From contig DAHXOM010000285.1 in NCBI GenBank assembly GCA_027364825.1, positions 1 through 10,548 on the forward strand: a stretch of DNA of 10,548 nt, in the 5' to 3' direction. Source of the stretch: a bacterium (lineage in GTDB: Bacteria > JAMCPX01). The notes beneath the pieces were generated by a model that was not told the DNA's origin, did no database searches, and saw only the letters and a list, made by a program, of their open reading frames with translations. Within the stretch, counting starts at the first letter, position 1, and each line of letters opens with the position of its first letter. The position numbers were made by a program, and so were the translations under genes. Of this stretch, positions 1 through 6,984 are shown one piece after another.

Positions 1-48
1 ACCCGGCACAACATAAGAGCTAATTACCATAAAACTAGCGATGCTTCA

Positions 49-174
49 TTATAAAATTGTGCCTTTACAAGAATAATACACTTTGAAAATATCATTATCA
101 GCCGGACAAGCAAGAGAAAGCAACTGTAACAGTATTGCAACAAGCCGAACTACTGTGTGCTGACTGGGCAGCAT
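49..174 (-). CDS. Possible 41-aa ORF with a hydrophobic leader, downstream of bioA
   Basis: A short open frame starts 24 nt downstream of the bioA stop, on the same strand, and ends with TAA. An AAGGG sequence lies 3 nt before the ATG, which is closer than ideal for a ribosome site. The predicted peptide begins MLPSQHTVVRLVAILLQLL and continues into LSLACPADND, so it has a basic residue and then a hydrophobic stretch of about 15 residues ending in a cysteine. That resembles a signal peptide, although serine at -3 is a poor lipobox. Only about 20 residues follow before the stop. It may be a small membrane or exported peptide, the remnant of a lipoprotein gene, or chance. I do not recognise it. 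The rest of positions 1-198 shows no clear terminator or RNA gene. Confidence 0.22.
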   Translation of the reverse strand: MLPSQHTVVRLVAILLQLLSLACPADNDIFKVYYSCKGTIL

Positions 175-198
175 AATCCCTTATTGCATTTCCTGCGG

Positions 199-1557
199 TT
201 ATATTTCCGTAACAGCGCGTATGGCTTTTTCCACGGAAGCGAGCAGGTGTGCGATCTGCTGCTCTGTGATCGAGAGCGGGGGCATGAGAACGATGACATC
301 GTCGAGCGGCCTCAGAATGATCCCGTATTTCCTTATTTCCGAGCATACCTTTGCCCCTGTTCTCTGTTCGAACGGGTAGGGCTGTTTTGTTTTCTTGTCC
401 AGAACAAGCTCTATGCCGGTCATCATGCCGATCCTGCGTATCTGACCCACATGTTGGAGTTTTTTTATCTTTTCCAGTCCACGGGACAGCAGCCTTATTT
501 TCGGCTGCAGCTTCTGTATGATTTTTTCTTTCTGAAACAGCTCAAGGTTTGCTATGGCAGCGGCTACTGCCAGGGGGTTGGCTGTGTACGTATGGCCGTG
601 ATAGAATGTTTTTTTCTCGGCGTATTCCCCGAGGAATGCATTGTAGATGTTCTGTGTTGTAAAGGTTGCCGCAAGGGGCAGGTACCCGGCGCTTATGCCT
701 TTGGCAACAGCCATGATATCAGGATGAACCCCCTCGTGTTCGCATGCGAACATCTTTCCGGTCCTTCCAAACCCCGTAGCTACCTCATCAAGAATCAATA
801 AAACATCATGCCTTTTTGCAATCCTGCCTGCGGCCGTCAGATAGCCGGGCGGTGAGATTATAAACCCTCCTGCTGCCTGGATCATCGGTTCAAGCACCAG
901 GGCTGCAACCCTGCCTTCATTCTTTGTAAGAATGTCATCAATCTTTTTTACGCAGGCGAGCTTACACGAAGGATAGTCAAGCCCGAGCTCACCCCGGTAA
1001 CAGTACGGTGATGGAGCCTTTATTGTTTTGAACAGAAGAGGCTTGTATGTGGCATGGAAAAGTCCTATGCCTCCAACACTTACGGAGCCTATGGTGTCGC
1101 CATGATAGGCATTGTTCAGGGAAACGAATATATGCCGCTGATGTTTACCGATATTGAACCAGTACTGGAGTGCTATCTTGATTGCAATCTCCACTGCAGT
1201 TGCCCCGCTATCCGAATAGAAAACCCTTTCCAGCCCTTCAGGTGCAATATCTATCAGCATCTTTGAGAGTATAATTGCACCCGGATGGCTGAGTCCGAGA
1301 AACGTGGAATGGGCAATCTTTTTAAGCTGTCTGTTTATAGCGGCGTCTATCCTGGGATGCCTGTGGCCGTGGACATTTGCCCAGAGTGAAGAAACGCCGT
1401 CGATATACCTTTTCCCGTTTACATCGAAGAGATAATTTCCCTTGCCCTTATCAATGATCAGGATATCTTCTTTTTCCCAAGACTTCATCTGGGTAAAAGG
1501 ATGCCATATATAAGATTTGTCGATGCGTGCGAGTTGTTGAGAGGTGTATCTTTTCAA
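199..1557 (-). CDS. bioA: Adenosylmethionine-8-amino-7-oxononanoate aminotransferase (BioA)
   Basis: BioA is a cytoplasmic class III PLP aminotransferase. It converts 7-keto-8-aminopelargonate to 7,8-diaminopelargonate in biotin synthesis, normally using S-adenosylmethionine as amino donor. Visible marks, numbered from the TTG start, are WHPFTQM near residue 18, SLWANVHGHRHP near 57, the cofactor-binding aspartate in LDEVATGFGRTG (D257), and the PLP lysine in AVAKGISAGYLPLAAT (K286). HGHTYTANPLA lies near 321 and RPLDDVIVLMPPL near the C-terminus. The last pattern and YLPLAAT favour BioA over other class III enzymes. I chose the TTG at 1557 (452 aa), which overlaps the ubiD stop as TTGA. The in-frame ATG at 1632 would add 25 residues lying wholly inside the ubiD end and unlike the family. 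A GGAAGGA sequence 12 nt upstream is a loosely spaced ribosome site. No other bio gene is in the window. Confidence 0.93.
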   Translation of the reverse strand: MKRYTSQQLARIDKSYIWHPFTQMKSWEKEDILIIDKGKGNYLFDVNGKRYIDGVSSLWANVHGHRHPRIDAAINRQLKKIAHSTFLGLSHPGAIILSKMLIDIAPEGLERVFYSDSGATAVEIAIKIALQYWFNIGKHQRHIFVSLNNAYHGDTIGSVSVGGIGLFHATYKPLLFKTIKAPSPYCYRGELGLDYPSCKLACVKKIDDILTKNEGRVAALVLEPMIQAAGGFIISPPGYLTAAGRIAKRHDVLLILDEVATGFGRTGKMFACEHEGVHPDIMAVAKGISAGYLPLAATFTTQNIYNAFLGEYAEKKTFYHGHTYTANPLAVAAAIANLELFQKEKIIQKLQPKIRLLSRGLEKIKKLQHVGQIRRIGMMTGIELVLDKKTKQPYPFEQRTGAKVCSEIRKYGIILRPLDDVIVLMPPLSITEQQIAHLLASVEKAIRAVTEI

Positions 1558-2999
1558 TCCAGTCCGTATTCCTTCCAGTTTTTTGTAACAAGCGCCTTTA
1601 TCTCTTCGGGCATCTCGATGACCGGCGGCCAAACGCGTTTATGACCTTCTTCTGCGGTCTTTTTTGTGGCATCGATACCCATCTTTGATCCGAAGCCCGT
1701 TTCCGGTGCCGCATGGTTCAGCACATCAACAGGGCCCTGCTGGATGATGATGTCACGCTGCGGGTCAACGTTGTTCCCGAGCCTCCAGATAACATCTTTT
1801 ATGTTCTGGATGTCTACGTCCTTATCAAAGACAACGATGATCTTGGTCAGCGTAAACTGCCCGAGTCCCCAGAGTGCGTTGATCACCTTGCGTGCGTGCC
1901 CCGGTATGGATTTATCGATACTGATGAATGCCATATTATGAAATACTCCTTCTATGGGGAGGTTGATATCAACGATCTCGGGGAGCAGCTTCTGGATCAA
2001 TGGCAGGAATAGTCTTTCCGTGGCCTTGCCGATAAAACAATCTTCCATCGGCGGCTTGCCCACGATTGTTGCGGTGTATATCGCATCCTTGCGGTGTGTT
2101 ATTGCGGTAATATGGAAAACAGGATACTGGTCCTCCATGGAATAATAGCCCGTATGGTCCCCGAAGGGCCCCTCGGTACGCATTTCCCCGGGGTCAACAT
2201 ATCCTTCGAGCACGAACTCCGCATTTGCAGGAACCTCTATGTCCGAGTTGATGCATTTTACAAGCTCAACCGGCTGTTCTCTCAGGAACCCTGCAAAGAT
2301 CATCTCATCTACGCCGTCCGGCAGCGGCGCTGTTGCGGCATACAGTGTCTGGGGATCAATGCCTATTGCAACGGCAACATCCATCTTTTTGCCAAGCTGA
2401 CGGTATTTTCTGAAATGTGCCGCACCGTGATGGTGCATGTGCCAGTGCATACCGGTTGTATTGCCGTCATACACCTGCATTCTGTACATGCCGGTATTCC
2501 GCTCCCCGGTCAATGGGTCCCTTGTAAACACAAGAGGCAGGGTAATGAATTTACCCCCGTCCATGGGCCATGTTTTTACGATGGGAAGCATGTTCAGATC
2601 TGGATTATCTTTTATAATAACCTCATGGCATGGCCCGTCCCTGGTTATTTTCGGAAGCATGTCCGAGAGCTGTTTCAGTCTCGGCAGCATCTTGAGCTTT
2701 TCCCAGAGTGTTTCCGGCGGTTTTTGATCGAGCAGGGATTTCATTTTATTCTGAAGGTCGTTCAAACCCTGAACGCCGAGCGAAAAGGCCATCCTTGCTT
2801 CAGTGCCGAACATATTCATGAAAAGCGGGAATGAACTGCCGGTAACATTTTTAAACAGCAGTGCGGGCCCGCCTGTTTTAATCATCCTGTCCGCAATCTC
2901 TGCAGCTTCGAGTACCGGTGAAACCTCTTTCCCGATTGTTTTAAGCTCCCCCCTGTTTTCAAGGGCGGCCCTGTATGCCCTGAGGTCTTTGAAGTACAT
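1554..2999 (-). CDS. ubiD: UbiD-family prenylated-FMN-dependent decarboxylase
   Basis: This 481-aa protein is a full-length UbiD-family enzyme. Such enzymes reversibly decarboxylate aromatic or alpha,beta-unsaturated acids using prenylated FMN made by a UbiX partner, which is not in this window. The family signature is clear: RNTGMYRMQ with N168 and R173, the HWHMHHHG segment near 185-192, and EGPFGDHTGY at 276-285. E276 and D281 match the catalytic Glu/Arg/acid network known from Fdc1 and UbiD. The N-terminus (MYFKDLRAYRAALE) matches the usual UbiD start, so the ATG is secure; AGGA sits just before it. The gene begins 3 nt after the radical SAM gene and its stop overlaps the bioA start. The substrate cannot be read from sequence: 4-hydroxy-3-polyprenylbenzoate (ubiquinone), a menaquinone precursor, or an aromatic catabolic acid are all possible. 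The family is certain; the symbol names the family rather than a proven ubiquinone role. Confidence 0.92.
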   Translation of the reverse strand: MYFKDLRAYRAALENRGELKTIGKEVSPVLEAAEIADRMIKTGGPALLFKNVTGSSFPLFMNMFGTEARMAFSLGVQGLNDLQNKMKSLLDQKPPETLWEKLKMLPRLKQLSDMLPKITRDGPCHEVIIKDNPDLNMLPIVKTWPMDGGKFITLPLVFTRDPLTGERNTGMYRMQVYDGNTTGMHWHMHHHGAAHFRKYRQLGKKMDVAVAIGIDPQTLYAATAPLPDGVDEMIFAGFLREQPVELVKCINSDIEVPANAEFVLEGYVDPGEMRTEGPFGDHTGYYSMEDQYPVFHITAITHRKDAIYTATIVGKPPMEDCFIGKATERLFLPLIQKLLPEIVDINLPIEGVFHNMAFISIDKSIPGHARKVINALWGLGQFTLTKIIVVFDKDVDIQNIKDVIWRLGNNVDPQRDIIIQQGPVDVLNHAAPETGFGSKMGIDATKKTAEEGHKRVWPPVIEMPEEIKALVTKNWKEYGLD

Positions 3000-3002
3000 T
3001 TC

Positions 3003-4418
3003 CTAAAACATGTTCAGATGCAATGCCTGAGCTGATCGCTTCATGCTTACCTTTAACTGTGCGAGGTAGTTCATATAGTCCTTATTGAGTTTAAACCATT
3101 TTTTTACGATGCGGTTGGCAACAAGCTTTATGGCCAGGGTAGAAGCAGGATACGATTTGTAGTTGATCAAACCGATGGCCTTTCCCAGGGTTTTGTCATA
3201 CACAATATTTAATGCATCATTCAGTAACCTTGAGTACGAATAAAACTCCTCGAAAGAATCCAGCATGCCCTGCTGGAGCTCGAACGGCGACATGTTTTTA
3301 GGCTGGAACACGGCGTGCAGACCATCATAGTAATGCCACATCTTGTGCAGGAGCCTTCCCTCTGATTCAATCTTCTGATACGTTTCTGTGCCCGGCAAAG
3401 GGGTCAGGATCATGTACTGGACAGTGTCTATTTTGTTCTTTACCGAGAACTTTACCGTCTCCTTGAATATGGACTTGTCGTCCTCATCTCCGCCGAATAT
3501 AAACATACCGTGTATACGGATGCTGTTGCCGTGAAAAACATCTATGGCACGCTGGATGTCATCGATGGTTTGATGTTTACTGAGCCCGTTCAGGGTCGCA
3601 TTGCTCACGGATTCAAAACCTATATACACCGTGTCGCATCCTGCTTTTTTCATATCTTTGACAAGATCCGGGTATCTTGTAATATCCGTTCTTACCTGTG
3701 CAGACCAGTTGAATTTAAACTTCTCCCTGGCTATGCGCTCCATCAACTCGTGGGTGCGGTTAACGTTTGCGGTAAGGTTGTCGTCATAGAAGAAGACAAA
3801 ATCGGTTTTTACCTGTTTGAGTTCATCGATGACCCTGTCGATCGGGAGTGTCCTGTAGCCCTGACCGAACATCTTGGTCACGGAACAGAAATTACAATCG
3901 TAAGGACATCCCCTCGATGTCATAATCGGCGTAATGGTCATCCTGTTGCTGTTGACGAGCAGGTTAAAATCCGGGAGCGGAAGGTTATCCAGCGTAGACA
4001 GTAATTTACCGTTTATAATCCGCTGGTCAGAGCCGTTCTTTAAAAGATCGATAATCACATCTTCACCTTCGCCCGTTACCACATAGTCGACATATTTTCC
4101 GGCCTCCTCTTTCAGGAACGTTGCGTGGATGCCTCCCATGATCACCGTGGAATTGGGATTCTTTTGCTTGAATTGCCTTGCCAGTTCATACGCTCTCTCC
4201 GAGGTAGAGGTGAGTGAAGTCAGAAGAAGAAAATCCCCTTCGAGCTCATTCATGGTCAATTTCCTGCCCAGTAAATTCTCGTTTACTATCGTAACATCGA
4301 AACCGGCCTTCTTTATAAGGGCACCCAGATACAGAGGCCCCATTAACGGCAGGTTCATAAACTTTGCGAATACGTTTGCTTCAACTGCCTTTGGTTCTAC
4401 GAACAAAACTTTTTTCAT
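3003..4418 (-). CDS. B12-binding-domain radical SAM protein, substrate unknown
   Basis: This 471-aa protein has the layout of a class B radical SAM enzyme. Residues 1 to about 135 form a Rossmann-like cobalamin-binding-type domain, with GGIHAT at 95-100 and VVTGEGED at 113-120. I see no DxHxxG cobalamin ligand motif, which is usual for this class. The radical SAM core follows, with the 4Fe-4S cluster motif CPYDCNFC (C171, C175, C178), FFYDDNLTAN near 209-218, GFES at 267-270 and LTPLPGTE near 338-345. The last 80 or so residues are a basic, helical tail without a recognised motif. Such enzymes carry out methylations, cyclisations or rearrangements on lipids, pigments or natural products. The ATG overlaps the upstream stop as ATGA, with GGAG 11 to 12 nt before it, so translation is probably coupled. 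It is followed 3 nt later by the UbiD gene. Its reaction is unknown. Confidence 0.88.
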   Translation of the reverse strand: MKKVLFVEPKAVEANVFAKFMNLPLMGPLYLGALIKKAGFDVTIVNENLLGRKLTMNELEGDFLLLTSLTSTSERAYELARQFKQKNPNSTVIMGGIHATFLKEEAGKYVDYVVTGEGEDVIIDLLKNGSDQRIINGKLLSTLDNLPLPDFNLLVNSNRMTITPIMTSRGCPYDCNFCSVTKMFGQGYRTLPIDRVIDELKQVKTDFVFFYDDNLTANVNRTHELMERIAREKFKFNWSAQVRTDITRYPDLVKDMKKAGCDTVYIGFESVSNATLNGLSKHQTIDDIQRAIDVFHGNSIRIHGMFIFGGDEDDKSIFKETVKFSVKNKIDTVQYMILTPLPGTETYQKIESEGRLLHKMWHYYDGLHAVFQPKNMSPFELQQGMLDSFEEFYSYSRLLNDALNIVYDKTLGKAIGLINYKSYPASTLAIKLVANRIVKKWFKLNKDYMNYLAQLKVSMKRSAQALHLNMF

Positions 4419-4903
4419 GACTTGTTAAACTCCTTTATTAATAAAATACTTATTCCAAAAAGCACCAATGAAATGGGCCATAACCTGTAATCAACAGAAA
4501 ATATAAGAAAAAAAACAATGCATAACCCGATAAGCAATACTCCGAGATGGAAAAAAATCATTCCATTGCCCGTACTTATATATATGGATAAAAATGATAC
4601 CCCCAAAAACCCAACGAAGAAAGGCCAGAGGTATACCATACTTGTCCAAGAAGTATAATTCTCATAAAATGCAAGCACACTGAACTGTATAAGGTATATG
4701 CCTATAGCCAGGAGAATCGAATCTCTCGCCCCCCTGTCTTTATAAAGCATATAAAGGCCGACACCAAAAATCAATGGAAAAATAGGCCACAGGTTATAGA
4801 TGCCTTTTATATAACCATAGTTTTCAAGCATGAGCAATACGCCTATGCCTATACAGAGGAGTGCAAGAACATTGTATCTGCCTTTTCTCAGGGTGTTTTC
4901 CAT
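4415..4903 (-). CDS. Six-helix membrane protein with three LiaI/LiaF-like (DUF5668-type) hairpins
   Basis: A 162-aa, very hydrophobic protein with about six membrane segments (roughly residues 11-27, 35-54, 62-79, 88-109, 115-134 and 141-156). They form three similar helical hairpins, each with an LWP motif at the start of its second helix (residues 38-40, 92-94 and 141-143). The LWPIFPLIFGVGL pattern with a preceding GIGVLLMLENYG is typical of the LiaI/LiaF-like transmembrane region, DUF5668. There is no soluble domain, so it is probably an integral inner-membrane protein of unknown function. I start it at the ATG at 4903. The longer frame from 5020 runs through a palindromic repeat and the promoter and would add an unlikely basic leader. 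No strong ribosome site precedes 4903, and a good promoter sits only 6 nt upstream. The stop overlaps the radical SAM start. Confidence 0.8.
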   Translation of the reverse strand: MENTLRKGRYNVLALLCIGIGVLLMLENYGYIKGIYNLWPIFPLIFGVGLYMLYKDRGARDSILLAIGIYLIQFSVLAFYENYTSWTSMVYLWPFFVGFLGVSFLSIYISTGNGMIFFHLGVLLIGLCIVFFLIFSVDYRLWPISLVLFGISILLIKEFNKS

Positions 4904-4909
4904 TATCTT

Positions 4910-4938
4910 AATATAGTGTCTTTCGTCGATAATGTAAA
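4910..4938 (-). promoter_or_regulatory. Sigma-70-type promoter for the membrane protein-radical SAM-ubiD-bioA block
   Basis: On the minus strand TTTACA (4938-4933) is followed by a 17-nt spacer and TATATT (4915-4910). Each hexamer matches the consensus in five of six positions. Only six bases separate the -10 from the ATG at 4903, so transcription would begin at or within a base or two of the start codon. It lies in the only long gap between two tightly packed gene blocks. Confidence 0.6.
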
Positions 4939-4978
4939 TAAAGTTTATACCTTTCCTAATTTGCCAGAGTTTTAGGCC

Positions 4979-5062
4979 GTCATTGCGAGGAGTCACGCCT
5001 TTGGCGTGATGACGAAGCAATCTCTTACTACCGTGGATTGCTTCGCTAACGCTCGCAATGAC
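4979..5062. repeat. Interspersed palindromic repeat with GTCATTGCGAG ends
   Basis: An 84-bp element is bounded by perfect 11-bp inverted ends, GTCATTGCGAG (4979-4989) and CTCGCAATGAC (5052-5062). Inside are two further perfect stems: TCACGCC-TTT-GGCGTGA (4993-5009), and CGAAGCAATC (5013-5022) paired with GATTGCTTCG (5036-5045). The whole could fold as a three-way junction with two side hairpins on either strand. The terminal sequence and the GAAGCAATC motif are those of a widespread dispersed bacterial repeat family that I recognise from many genomes. It has no coding capacity and resembles a small non-autonomous element. It lies between pgeF and the downstream promoter, where its folded RNA could act as a transcript end or stabiliser. 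Confidence 0.85.
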
Positions 5063-5116
5063 AGTGATGTTATAAAAAATGTGGTGGCAAACATTGATAC
5101 GTTACCGATTGCTCCG

Positions 5117-5761
5117 TCAGCGTATCGTAATGTAAGATACCTGTCTTTCTTTACTGCCGGCCCTGTATGAATAGAACCCCGGAGAGCATCTTGTGCAGAG
5201 ATTGACATGGGATATGTTGGATGCCGGTACACCCGCAGCCTGAATCTGCCTTTCTGCTATGGATCTTGTGTCAAGGAGGCCCTGATCTTTTGATGTTTGC
5301 CTGAACGCGTCTTTTACCGCTATCGCCGTATTGATGCTGTCGACTACTTCCATCCCTACTTCATAACAGTTTTTGCAGATACCCGGACCTATGGAAAAAT
5401 AAGTACTCCCGGGATCTGCATTGTAGAAGGTACGCAGCTTGTCCATGGTGTTCAGTATGACCATATTTGCCAGTCCTCTCCAACCCGCATGGATGACACC
5501 CACTACTTTCGTAACAGGGTTATAAAGCAGGATCGGCAGGCAGTCTGCTGTCTTAACCCCCAAAAGTTTATCCGGCTTGCTTGTTAACAGGGCATCAGCA
5601 ACAGGGATATAGTCTCCCTGCTCGTCTTCTATTATTAAGACATTGTTCGTATGTTTCTGAGACATGAGAATAATGTCTTCGGGCCATAGGGAACTTGCCG
5701 TTCCAAAGCCGTGCTCGATGGAGGAGAATCGTTCAAGATTGCCGGCCTTAAGATAACTCAT
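5117..5761 (-). CDS. pgeF: PgeF/YfiH-type multicopper-oxidase-fold (laccase domain) protein
   Basis: A 214-aa member of the YfiH/PgeF (DUF152, cytoplasmic laccase-domain) family. E. coli PgeF removes wrongly incorporated L-Ser from peptidoglycan precursors, and related proteins have been assayed as polyphenol oxidase or adenosine deaminase. The family metal-site residues are visible: H37 in SQKHTNN, C74 in VKTADCLP and H91 in IHAGWRG, with 37- and 17-residue spacing like the E. coli protein. GPGICKNCYEVG near 126-137 and CTRCSPGFYSYRAGS near 189-203 are also typical. The protein is slightly short at the N-terminus compared with the usual 240 or so residues, but it keeps the HGF motif at 17-19. 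Its ATG overlaps the pseudouridine synthase end by 14 nt, with GGAGG 12 nt upstream. The pairing with rluD is conserved in many bacteria, which supports both calls. Confidence 0.9.
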   Translation of the reverse strand: MSYLKAGNLERFSSIEHGFGTASSLWPEDIILMSQKHTNNVLIIEDEQGDYIPVADALLTSKPDKLLGVKTADCLPILLYNPVTKVVGVIHAGWRGLANMVILNTMDKLRTFYNADPGSTYFSIGPGICKNCYEVGMEVVDSINTAIAVKDAFRQTSKDQGLLDTRSIAERQIQAAGVPASNISHVNLCTRCSPGFYSYRAGSKERQVSYITIR

Positions 5762-6704
5762 CTTCTTTTAATACCTCCTTCAGCCATACCGGGAAAGGGG
5801 CCGTGAAAGACACCGGCGTACCGTAAACAGGGTGCATAAATTTTATTGCATAAGCAAACAATGCGATACCGTCCAGCAGTAAAACCATTTTTTGCAATTG
5901 AAGGTTATGAAACTGCGGTTTCCTCTTTGAATAGAGTGCATCGTTGATAATAGGATACCCTCTGTCACTCAGTTGTGTTCTCAATTGGTGCGTTCTTCCT
6001 GTCTCCGGAAAGAGCGCTACAACGGTTGCATCATTAATGTTTTTTATAACACGGAAAGAAGTTATTGCTCTCCTTCCTTTTTTCGTCTTTGTGGTCATTT
6101 TTTTCCGGTCAACCGGATGTCTGCCTATCATAGTATCGATGGAGCCGGATTGCTCAGCCATGGTATTATACGTAACAGCGATGTATGTTTTATGAATTGT
6201 TCTCTGTTTAAACATCTTTAAAAGGTTTATATGGGACTCGTTGTCTTTGGCTATTATAAGTAAGCCGCAGGTCTGTTTGTCAAGTCTGTGCACAATACCG
6301 CGGCGCATGGGGTCACCCATATCGGAGAGCGGTTTATTCATAAAGAGGAGACCGTTTACTACGGTATTGTGGAGTGACGCAGCCGTGGGATGTGTTGATA
6401 TGCCGGCCGGCTTATTCAGTATCATGATATGCTCGTCTTCGTAGAGTATAGGCAATGGAATAAATTCAGGCGGTGGGGATAAAACCGGAACTTCCTGCAC
6501 TATGCGTACATCGATGAGTTCATCACCTTTTATCTTGTAGTCCGGTTTTTGAATTACAACCCCGTTTATGGAAATCCAGCCTTTTGCTATAAGAGTCTTG
6601 GCCCTTTCCCTCGAGATTGCCGAAAGCCTGTTGACTAAAAAAATATCAAGCCTCTTCCCCTTGTCCTCTGCGAAAGGAAAAAGCTTGTCATGCACTTGCT
6701 CCAT
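5748..6704 (-). CDS. rluD: RluA/RluD-family large-subunit rRNA pseudouridine synthase
   Basis: A 318-aa pseudouridine synthase with an N-terminal S4 RNA-binding domain (about residues 17-65: RLDIFLVNRLSAISRERAKT onward) and an RluA-type catalytic domain. The catalytic aspartate is D142 in GIVHRLDKQTCGLLIIAK; the usual TSG is TCG here. ILNKPAGISTHP lies near 95-106 and ETGRTHQLR at 234-242. Length and domain order match RluD, which modifies uridines of helix 69 in 23S rRNA, but other RluA-family paralogues share this layout. The gene starts one base after the preceding stop, without a clear ribosome site, and overlaps pgeF by 14 nt. That suggests translational coupling on both sides. The pgeF neighbour favours the RluD assignment. 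Confidence 0.88.
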   Translation of the reverse strand: MEQVHDKLFPFAEDKGKRLDIFLVNRLSAISRERAKTLIAKGWISINGVVIQKPDYKIKGDELIDVRIVQEVPVLSPPPEFIPLPILYEDEHIMILNKPAGISTHPTAASLHNTVVNGLLFMNKPLSDMGDPMRRGIVHRLDKQTCGLLIIAKDNESHINLLKMFKQRTIHKTYIAVTYNTMAEQSGSIDTMIGRHPVDRKKMTTKTKKGRRAITSFRVIKNINDATVVALFPETGRTHQLRTQLSDRGYPIINDALYSKRKPQFHNLQLQKMVLLLDGIALFAYAIKFMHPVYGTPVSFTAPFPVWLKEVLKEDELS

Positions 6705-6705
6705 A

Positions 6706-6984
6706 TTACCAGATTTTGGATTTTATCCTTTGTCCCGACAGTTTTATGATAACATCCGCAATTGCTCTTTCATAAAGTTGCAATATTGATTTGTCTTGCT
6801 TGAATTCTGTTGATAATCTGCTTAAGAAAAGATTTTTACCTTCTTGTATTTCATCCTTCATTACTTCATAGAAGTTATCATTCTCTATGCCCTGTTTTAC
6901 TTTTTCCTGGTTATAGAGACCAAGATCAGAGGCAATTGCTCTCGCAAGCCTTTTCGCTTCAACCTCGTTATCTATTAGCGGCAT
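6706..6984 (-). CDS. Small conserved helical protein between patatin and rluD
   Basis: A 92-aa soluble protein with no signal peptide, membrane segment or cysteine. It is predicted to be mostly alpha-helical and highly charged. The N-terminal part, with NEVEAKRLARAIASDLGLYN followed by QEKVKQGI, resembles a helical domain that I recall in Deltaproteobacteria, often at the C-terminus of MJ0042-type zinc-ribbon proteins. Here it stands alone with no zinc ribbon. That likeness is from memory and gives no function. A strong AAGGGGG ribosome site precedes the ATG by four bases, and the gene overlaps the patatin end by 17 nt and abuts rluD by one base. Its firm place in the block and strong initiation signal argue that it is real. 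Confidence 0.75.
   Translation of the reverse strand: MPLIDNEVEAKRLARAIASDLGLYNQEKVKQGIENDNFYEVMKDEIQEGKNLFLSRLSTEFKQDKSILQLYERAIADVIIKLSGQRIKSKIW

Noticed and set aside
157..801. Long plus-strand frame of 214 codons opposite bioA
   Set aside because: It lies wholly antisense to a gene with clear BioA motifs, is rich in Cys, Phe and Tyr, and resembles no protein. It is a shadow of bioA codon use. The same holds for the plus-strand frames opposite ubiD, the radical SAM gene, rluD, gntR and the DUF1573 gene.
4904..5020. Upstream extension of the membrane protein to an ATG at 5020
   Set aside because: The added 39 residues are coded by part of the repeat and the promoter region and have no membrane-protein character.
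5096..5126. GATACG...CGTATC stem as a terminator for pgeF
   Set aside because: The stem is six base pairs with a 19-nt loop. On the minus strand the T-run (5085-5080) is about 10 nt away, so it does not form a normal intrinsic terminator.
4993..5232. 79-codon minus-strand frame between pgeF and the membrane protein
   Set aside because: Half overlaps pgeF in another frame and the rest is translation of the palindromic repeat (SLRALAKQS is the familiar product of that repeat). It is not a gene.
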